Assembly (NCBI RefSeq): GCF_030704535.1
Contig: NC_081810.1
Location: 9,062,501-9,126,500 of the forward strand
Source of the DNA: Vitis vinifera
Taxonomy: Eukaryota; Streptophyta; Magnoliopsida; Vitales; Vitaceae
DNA length: 64,000 nt
Direction of reading: 5' to 3'
The notes below the pieces were generated by a model. That model was not told the origin of the DNA. It saw only the letters and a list, made by a program, of their open reading frames with translations, and did no database searches. This document shows, piece after piece, positions 57,501 to 64,000 of the stretch; position 1 is the stretch's first letter, and each line of letters starts with the position of its first letter. Made by a program: the position numbers and the translations under genes.

Positions 57501-58906
57501 CAAATTGCTCTTTATTTTAGTATTCCTTCCTTCTTTTGATAGGTACTATCTTTTCTATAAAACAAACCTTTTTTGGAATCATTCCTCCACCTCATCCCAA
57601 AAGCTAGAGAACCTAAAAGGGGCTCTGCCAAAGGAAGGCTCAAATAGGTGGTTGCTCTAACCTAAAGCCCTAGCTAGAGCTCCTCCATATATGAAACATC
57701 CTCACCAAGAACCAACTTGCTTTTCTTTAGGTTGATCTTTAGCCCTAATAATGCCTCAAACTACATAAAACCCAACTTAGGTACTCTAGGTTCTCCTTAC
57801 TAGCATCACAAAGAATGAGAATATTATCTACAAATAACAAATGAGAGACCTCCACCCCCCCTCCAAATCTTCCCTTGATTGAGAAGTCTTTTATAAAACC
57901 CTCCTTTGCCCTGATAAGAATGTGGGAGAGAACCTCCATGGCCATAATGAATAGATAATGGGACAATGGATTACCTTGTCTCAAGCCTCTAGAACTTTGG
58001 TAGAAACTTGAGGGCAATCCATTGACCAAGACAAAGAAACACACTAGATAGATGCACCATATGATTTATAGATGCACCATATGATTTAGTTAATTCATTT
58101 GGAGCCAAAACCTTTTTTTTTTTTTGATAGGCAAATAAGAGTATGTATATTAATGACTATAAAAGGGATGTCAAACTAAAGTGGCAAATACAGTATATTT
58201 GGAAGTACACAAGTGAAACAAAAAAATCAGCTATAGTAGCTACAAAACCATGTTAAAAAGAAGAGTCCGCCCATTCTATAAAATCTAATAAAGAGGTTGG
58301 GCCTTCCTACTTGTCTCCTAAAAGGAACCCTTAGTTATGAGGGAATCCTTAAGGGCTTGGATAGTGTGTTGTTCCCCTTCAAATGATTTTGCTCCTTCCA
58401 AATTATCCATAAAAGGCAAAAAGGGGCTGTACTCCAAACCTACAAAGCTACTGTGCCATCCCTCCAACAAATCCTTAATAGAAAAAGGAAGAACCTACAA
58501 AATGTCAAAGAAGGAGAAGAGAAAGTGCCATAACTCTTTAGCTACCCCACAATGGATGAGAAGGTGATCCACCGATTCATCCGCATTGGCATAATAGAAC
58601 TCCAATTAACATGATCACAAGCCTTTTCAATGTCAAGCTTACAAATGTCCAACCTTTTCAATGTCAAACTCCAATTATTATTATTTTTTGATAAGATATT
58701 ATTCGTATCATTATTGTTATTTATTTATTTTCACTATTATCATTTTATTGTTGTTGTTGTTGTTATTATTACTTATTAGTATTATTGTTATTGCATTATT
58801 ATAAATTCTTATATTTTCTGGATGTTAGGTTCAATCCTTCTTTGCTGCATTGAGGGCCTTATCGCGTAAGGAGGTGCATTATGGGTCTTATGCCACATCT
58901 GAACAG
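50533..58906 (+). CDS. RNFT-type RING and transmembrane E3 ligase (At5g01960-like), N-terminal 378 residues, gene runs off the window
   Basis: This is a probable membrane-anchored E3 ubiquitin ligase of the RNFT1/2-like family. Visible exons: 50533-51088, 51375-51451, 51605-51773, 52376-52464, 52569-52733, 58829-58906, all in frame. The first 150 residues are Ser/Asp-rich and probably disordered ([18 protein letters not shown]). Hydrophobic spans follow: [12 protein letters not shown] (about 169-180) continuing into [12 protein letters not shown] (187-198), then [19 protein letters not shown] (about 217-235), [10 protein letters not shown] (about 257-266) and later segments around [19 protein letters not shown]. 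The catalytic C3HC4 RING, expected next in the family, is not found before 64,000, so the call rests on the N-terminal half. Intron 5 is 6.1 kb and the following intron exceeds 5 kb, both filled with LINEs. Start: first ATG, preceded by a T-rich leader. Confidence 0.88.
51535..51568. repeat. Poly-T tract in intron 2 of the RING gene
   Basis: An uninterrupted run of 34 T residues lies about 35 bases upstream of the exon 3 acceptor. It may act as an extended polypyrimidine tract and is likely length-variable. Confidence 0.9.
52970..53815 (-). mobile_element. LINE 3' fragment in intron 5 of the RING gene
   Basis: Minus-strand translation gives zf-RVT-region pieces such as [18 protein letters not shown] and [13 protein letters not shown], preceded on the minus strand by the usual 'rpkg'-type block. 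The left edge resembles other LINE 3' ends here (gagtaaagattgtattatc). Edges are approximate and no target duplication was resolved. Confidence 0.7.
53816..57089 (+). mobile_element. Degenerate LINE (reverse transcriptase), plus strand, intron 5 of the RING gene
   Basis: Broken frames run in LINE ORF2 order: a post-endonuclease block ([20 protein letters not shown] at about 54,196), then RT motifs [40 protein letters not shown] (about 54,640-54,710) and [10 protein letters not shown]. Next come the GDPL- and YLGL-type motifs near 55,060-55,400 and the zf-RVT region near 56,040-56,270, ending in an A-rich tail near 57,083-57,089. Many stops and frameshifts are present, so it is inactive. A 68-bp element interrupts it at 55,614-55,681. 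Confidence 0.85.
55614..55681 (-). mobile_element. 68-bp ultra-truncated LINE/retroposon insertion with 20-bp target-site duplication
   Basis: A T-run followed by 'gatacgtaagctcaattcat' and about 40 more bases (the reverse complement of a retroposon tail) interrupts the host LINE. Direct copies of 20 bp flank it: gcattgaaaattgagaaatt at 55594-55613 and gcatcgaaaattgagaaatt at 55682-55701, with one mismatch. Removing the insert and one copy restores the host LINE reading '[13 protein letters not shown]'. Confidence 0.88.
57090..58111 (-). mobile_element. Degenerate LINE RT fragment, minus strand, intron 5 of the RING gene
   Basis: Minus-strand translation gives [19 protein letters not shown], then the RT catalytic block as [14 protein letters not shown], where the family has FADD, so the catalytic Asp pair is lost. 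It continues leftward into the 'YLSKG.. LIKSTLSNLP'-like and zf-RVT regions down to about 57,090. An 18-base direct repeat (agatgcaccatatgattt) stands at about 58,050-58,090. Confidence 0.75.
58112..58600 (-). mobile_element. LINE 3' fragment nested in the minus-strand LINE
   Basis: It begins (plus left) with a T-run and ttgataggcaaataagag, the standard 3' terminus of this LINE family, and continues with zf-RVT-region frames. RT-type sequence of the host LINE ('ccttttcaatgtcaagctta', LDIEKA) resumes at about 58,610. The right edge is approximate. Confidence 0.65.
58680..58795. repeat. Imperfect TTA/TTG trinucleotide-rich low-complexity tract
   Basis: Runs of ATT, TTG and TTA units lie directly upstream of the exon 6 acceptor of the RING gene. 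Confidence 0.7.
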
Positions 58907-59439
58907 GTTGGTAAATTCTTTTTGAGTTATACATCTTTAGAAAAATGTGTGCATCTTCTTTTTGTTTGCCCATGAAAAAAGGTTTGCATGTATTTATGTA
59001 TACAAATGTTGGTATGCTTTGGATTACAAGATTTTCCCTTGGAACCCATTGAACTCTATTCTACCCATGGGCTATGTTGCATGGGTTTACGTGCTGGTAT
59101 GTTTTTAGGTGTTTGATCCTTCACACCAACAGATTATAGGATATGGGGACTTGGCTTAAAAATGTGCTAAGGTGGGTAGGATGGAGTGAGGACACTTGGC
59201 TTGAGAAGTGCATATTGAGGGTGAGAATGGCAAAGGGATTGTGGGGAGATCTTTGATTAATGAAGGGCTCTTTGGATTGTCTTTCATTTCTCTAGCATCC
59301 TTGATTTGAAGATTCATGTGTAGCTCTCTAGACTATTATTCAACTCTCTGACATCCTAATTTTGAAGGTTTAAGTCTCTAACTAACTTGGTATAAAGTAG
59401 CTTCAACTTAGGATCTTCTTAGGTATTCTTTATGAAGGG

Positions 59440-59925
59440 TTTAGGACTTCATGCAGTTTTTGTTAGGGTGTCATGGAAATTTTATTAGAAAAAAGAACAA
59501 TTAGTTTGAAGGATGACTCTTTTATGCTGGTTTTAGACTATATGAAAAGAGGGAAATCGTAGAATGATTTCAAAGCCATCAGATGTGTTGATAGATTGTT
59601 TTTGAGAGCCAAACAATATGGCATTCTGAAGGGATTTTTGTAGGGAGAGGTAAATCCATGGTGACTTATTTACAATTTACCAATAATGCCGTTTTTCTTT
59701 TTCTCAAGCCTTAGAGTAGATGGCTTGTAAATCTTCAAGCTTGTTCTCTTGATTTTTGGGTTTGTCCTAGGGTTGAAGATTAATTTTGACAAGAGTATCA
59801 TTAGGAATCAATGTAGGTCATCTTAAATGGATTTGCCTTGCTTTTAGAGTACAAAATTTTATAGTGGCCCATCTTGTACTTAGGTCTTCACTATTTATGG
59901 GAGGTGGAGAACCTTTCTTTTCCTT
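59440..59925 (+). mobile_element. Degenerate LINE RT fragment, plus strand (left half of an interrupted copy)
   Basis: Broken plus-strand frames read VLIDCFLRAKQYG-like sequence, then 'TYLQFTNNAVFLF' in place of the RT HLQFADDTIFF block, and reach 'LYLGLHYLWE' (PYLGLPLG motif) at 59,870-59,900. The same element appears to resume at about 62,960. Confidence 0.65.
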
Positions 59926-61637
59926 TTTTGATAAGCAAAAAGTGCATGATATATATAAAGCACCAAAAGGACGCACCAAAGCACATAGGATATATACAAA
60001 TAGCGCCTAAAAGCATAATTAACAAGAGAGAACACAAAAAACAACACCCTCTCTTAACAAGATCCCAACCACTTTACGAAATTGTATAAAGATATAGAAT
60101 TTATCTCTATGTACATCTTTATCCAAATAAACAAATTACTAAGAAAGGAAATTTTCAAATATCGAGTTGAATGCTCCTTATTATCAAACGACCTGTGATT
60201 CCTTTCCTTCCAAATTGTTTAAAAAATACATAAAGGAACTGCTCTCCAAACCTTCTCTCGTCTTTTTCCCACATAGGAACTATGTTACCCTAATAGAGCT
60301 TCCTTAACGATAGTAACTTGCACCCAATAGATACCGAACAGATCAAACAACGACTGCCAAAGGACCTTGACCTTTGAACGATGGAGGAGGATGTGACCTA
60401 TGGATTCTTCCTCTTCTTTGCAAAGAAAACATCTATTGACCAAAGATCACATTCTTTTTTTAAGTTGACTTATAGTCAAAACCTTTCCCAAAGTAGCCTC
60501 CCATGCAAAAAAGTTAACTTTAGAAGGCACCCATGAATTCCAAACTACTCTCTTTAGAAAGGAAATCAAAACTCTCAGTTCCAATGCAACATATATATGC
60601 TTAACAAAGAACTTATTGTTGTTCAAGTTCATCCGCATCATCTTGTCTTTCCTCACACTATCAACTTTTCCTTGCAACATTGGAAATAAATCATTAACTT
60701 TGTCCACTTCCCAATCATTTAAAAGTCTTGAGAAACAAGGGTTCCAATGACCCCTCTAAGGCATATAAAAAAGGGAAGGAAACGCACAACGGTTCATTCC
60801 TACACCATTTATCCTTTCAAAACTCCACCCTTCTTCTATTACCCACCACAAAGGAAGAATTATGAACAAAATTGCTTCACTCCTTCCTAATAGATTTCCA
60901 AAGCTTGAATCCATACCCATCTCTAACTTCACGGGACCACCACCCACCCTCTTACTCCCCTTATTTTCCACTAATGACTTGTGGCTAAAAGGCACCTTGT
61001 TTAGTTGCATATCGCCAATTCCATTTGCACAAAAGCGCCTTAGGAACTCTCTTTGAATTTACTCCAACCTCAATTTGACTCTTCTTGGGATATTGAATAA
61101 AGATAAAAAACAAATGGGAAGGCTAGATAAAGTACTCTTGATCAAAGTAAGCCTCCCCTTTTAGAGATAAATTGCCTTTTCCATAAAGAAAGTCTTTTAT
61201 GAAACCTCACTTCCACCTCATTCTAGACAACCACTAATCTAAAGGGAACACCTAGAGGCAACCCTAGGTAGGTAGATGGAAGTTTGCCAACACCAAGAGG
61301 TCCCATAGGTAGGTAGACGGAAGTTTGCCTTTTTTGCACCCTAGCTTTGAAATTAACATAAATGAACCATGTGATCTTTGGAAGCCTCACAAAAAACAAA
61401 TGTCATATACAAACAACAAATGAGACACCTCCTACCCTTCACCACCTCTCCCCCTCACCACCTCTCCCCCTCACCTTTGCTCCTAAAATATAACCACCTT
61501 CCCTAGCTCTTTTAAGGAGACAACTTAGGGCCTCCATAGCCACAACTAATAAATAAGGAGACAAAGGATCCCTTTGCCTCAAATGTCTAGAGCTTTGGAA
61601 GAAACCTGTAGGAGTGCTATTAACAATCACTGAAAAC

Positions 61638-62159
61638 CTTGAAAAGGAAATGCACCATTTAATCCATCTTACCCATCTTTGACCAAAATTCATTTTTTCA
61701 AGAACCGACAACAAGAAGTTCCAATTCACTTGGTTGTATGCCTTTTCAATGTCTAACTTACACAAAACACCACAAGCATTGCTCGTTAACAAAGAGTCTA
61801 TGATCTCATTTGCTATTAGTACTGCATCAAGAATCTGTCTACCCTATACAAAAGCATTTTGTGACTTGGAAATCACCTTGCCCCTCACCATCGTGAGTCT
61901 TGAAAAGGAAATGCACCATTTAATCCATCTTACCCATCTTTGACCAAAATTCATTTTTTCAAGAACCGACAACAAGAAGTTCCAATTCACTTGGTTGTAC
62001 ACCTTTTCAATGTCTAACTTACACAAAACACCACAAGCATTGCTCGTTAACAAAGAGTCTATGATCTCATTTGCTATTAGTACTGCATCAAGAATCTGTC
62101 TACCCTATACAAAAGCATTTTGTGACTTGGAAATCACCTTGCCCCTCACCATCGTGAGT
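61638..62159 (-). repeat. 261-bp tandem duplication inside the LINE RT domain
   Basis: The units are 61638-61898 and 61899-62159. They are nearly identical; the visible differences are at gtatgcc versus gtacacc. The unit is 87 codons, so the frame is kept. Each copy encodes LCKLDIEKxYNQVNWNFLLS. Confidence 0.92.
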
Positions 62160-62258
62160 CTATTAGCTAAGACTTTTACTAGGACTTTATACAAACTACC
62201 TATCAAGCTAATAGGCCTAAAGTCTTTTAGATCTTCTGTACCCACTTTCTTTAGGATT

Positions 62259-62640
62259 TTTTTATAGGTAAATAAGAGCATGTATTAGAAATGCCAAAAA
62301 AGGGCGAAAACAGTACATACAAAGTATACACTAAACGCCCAAAAAACTAGGCATCACAAAGACAAATGAGCCCACCCCTTACTTAACAAATAACCAATCT
62401 ATAAAATCAACCATAGACAGTGTGATCCTCTATATACACCCTAGCCTAATTCACAAAATTATACAAAAAAAGAATACTTGATGGCTTGGTTAGTCCATTT
62501 GACATCGTTGAATGCTCTCCCATTCTTTTCTTTCCATAAGGTCCACATTAGGCATAAAGGGGCAGCCCTCCATGTCTTCGCCCTTCTTTTACCCACAACA
62601 GTGCCATTCCATCCAAGCAAGTTCCCCCCTCTACAAAACC
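62259..62640 (-). mobile_element. 382-bp truncated LINE nested in the RT of another LINE
   Basis: It starts with the family 3' terminus (tttttataggtaaataagag) and encodes WRAAPLCLMWTLWKEKNGRA, close to the LINE in the B3 gene intron. Target duplicates ctttctttaggatt (62245-62258) and ctttctttgggatt (62641-62654) flank it. They fall on the conserved 'PKK' codons of the host RT. Confidence 0.85.
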
Positions 62641-62955
62641 CTTTCTTTGGGATTAACACTAGAAAAGTAGCATTAAGACCTTTCTCTAAACTCCCATGAT
62701 CATAAAACTCTTTGAAGCAAACCATTACCTCATCCTTCACAAAATCCTAACCAAATTATTAGAAAGCCAAGGAAAACCTATCTGGCCTTGGAGCCTTGTT
62801 CCCATTTAACTCCTACAAAGCTCTAAAAACCTCCTCATTTGAAGAAGACTCCTCCAATCATTTTGCCTCTTGTACCCTTAAAACTTTAAAATCCAGAGCG
62901 TTGATGCTAGGTCTCCTCTCTTGGTTAAGATAAGATCTCCCACCACTTAGATGGT

Positions 62956-64000
62956 TGTAAGAAAGTCTAGGTGGTAGAATTGCTCTTGGTTTATGCTATC
63001 TCATATTCTTAGTTACTTTCTATTAGTGTTTAGGATTCCAATTAAAGGTTTGAGAAATTGCAAAGCAATTTTCTTTGGTTAGGAATGGGATAAGGGAGGA
63101 TAGACTACCTTATAGGTTGAGATCAAGTGTGCAAACTAAAAAAGGGAACAAGGTTTGGGTTTAGGGAGGATTTTCATGTGGAATAGAAACCTATGAGGGA
63201 AGTAATTATGGTGATTCTTGAGAGAAAGTTGTGTTGTATGGCATGGGGTTGTTTTAATTATATATACCAAGCTATCAAATATTCTTTATTATATACTTTT
63301 GTGAATTGGGTTAGGGTGTATATAAAGGATCGGACTTTGTCTATGATTGACTTTATAGATTGACTATTTGTTAAGTAAGGAGATGGCTTTCTTGTCTCCT
63401 TACTGCCTAGTTTTTTGGGCATTTGTTTGTATACTTTGTGTATATTGTTTTCGCCGCTTCTAGGCATTTCTAATGTGAGCTCTTATTTACCTATAAAAAA
63501 AAAGTTTGTTTTAATTATATATAGTTACACTTGAATATATAGGATGCCAACATGATCATCAGTTGGCTACATTAGTTATGTAGAAAGGATTTTGCACTTA
63601 ATTTGCTTCATTATCTTGTTTTATTCATTTTTATGGGAAATGGTTTGAACATTTGTTTTTGGAAAGATATTTGATTGGATGAGCAACCCTTGAGTCTTCA
63701 ATTTTCAAATGTCTTTAGGGATATCAGAACTAGAGATTCTTTTATTTCTTTTATCATAGACCTTCCTTCTTCCTTACTTTCATGGAATTTCAATTTTCGT
63801 CCTAACATTTTTTAGTAGTTTTTTTCCCTTGTGATAAGCAAACCTTTTTGTGTCTCATGTTCTCTCTGTTCTAGGTATATCTTTCTTTGATCTTTGCTTA
63901 TAAAAAAAAAATTCACCTATTTTTCTAGATGTGAAATTCTATTATTTTTTGTCATCTCATATTTTTTCCTAGTTAGTTTCTTTTTTAGAACTTTATCTAA
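62956..64000 (+). mobile_element. Degenerate LINE, plus strand, continues past the window
   Basis: The broken frame continues the LINE at 59,440-59,925: a 'DGCKKV' and 'LSYFL'-like block, then zf-RVT-type sequence with FGK/WRY-like motifs, and after 63,524 '..FSWNFNFRPN' near 63,780-63,805. It is interrupted by a smaller LINE at 63,267-63,505. Confidence 0.7.
63267..63505 (+). mobile_element. 239-bp truncated LINE 3' end with 18-bp target-site duplication
   Basis: A plus-strand copy of the family 3' terminus, ending gctcttatttacctataaaa followed by an A-run. It is flanked by ttgttttaattatatata at 63249-63266 and 63506-63523, an exact 18-bp duplicate. Confidence 0.9.

Larger units (their letters stand above)
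59926..62955 (-). mobile_element. Degenerate LINE, minus strand, RT to 3' end
   Basis: The 3' end (T-run, ttgataagcaaaaagtgc) is at the left. zf-RVT sequence follows at 60,447-61,010 (NSWVPSKVNFFAWEATLGKV), then the RT core at 61,439-62,220 (LDIEKAYNQVNWNFLLSVLE, RQRDPLSPYLLVVAMEAL, EDLKDFRPISLIGSLYK). The upstream RT block lies at 62,660-62,955 (GLNATFLVLIPKKG). Frameshifts and stops are frequent. It carries a 261-bp tandem duplication and a 382-bp nested insertion. Confidence 0.82.

Overview
This is nuclear DNA from a flowering plant, most likely a woody dicot such as grapevine. The species is my inference; no marker names it. Support comes from AT-rich DNA, GT-AG introns of 0.1-6 kb, six protein genes that match plant families exon by exon, and several classes of plant transposable element (foldback element, TRIM, MITEs, LTR remnants and many zf-RVT-type LINE fragments, several lying inside introns).

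Layout. 1-5,290: intergenic, with a 1.19-kb foldback element at the left edge and a small MITE. 5,290-21,726 (+): a 20-exon LRR receptor-like kinase of subfamily LRR-VIII-1 (959 aa), with a likely 5'UTR intron. 23,594-27,100 (+): ribosomal protein L10/uL16 (220 aa) behind a ribosomal-protein-type promoter. 28,383-31,743 (-): a B3-domain nuclear protein (316 aa) with a LINE in intron 2. 33,431-35,645 (-): QCR8, the 72-aa complex III subunit. 38,557-42,331 (-): a STAR/Quaking-like KH-domain RNA-binding protein (281 aa). 42,332-50,532: intergenic, holding a complete 312-bp TRIM retrotransposon and a thaumatin-like pseudogene fragment. 50,533-64,000 (+): the first six coding exons of an RNFT-type membrane RING protein. 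Its intron 5 and the following intron are filled with nested LINEs, and its RING exons lie beyond the window.

The six genes look like unrelated single-copy genes (signalling, translation, transcription, respiration, RNA binding, membrane ubiquitin ligase) with no visible operon-like logic. All reading frames were assembled by hand from splice sites. In every complete gene the exon lengths sum to a whole number of codons and end at a stop. I found no evidence of a new multigene system. The unusual content is structural: a foldback element built from repeated short palindromes, a duplicated splice donor that would truncate the receptor, a possible uORF whose stop overlaps an internal start codon, a TRIM with unequal LTRs, and a nested LINE stack whose insertions can be ordered through target-site duplications.
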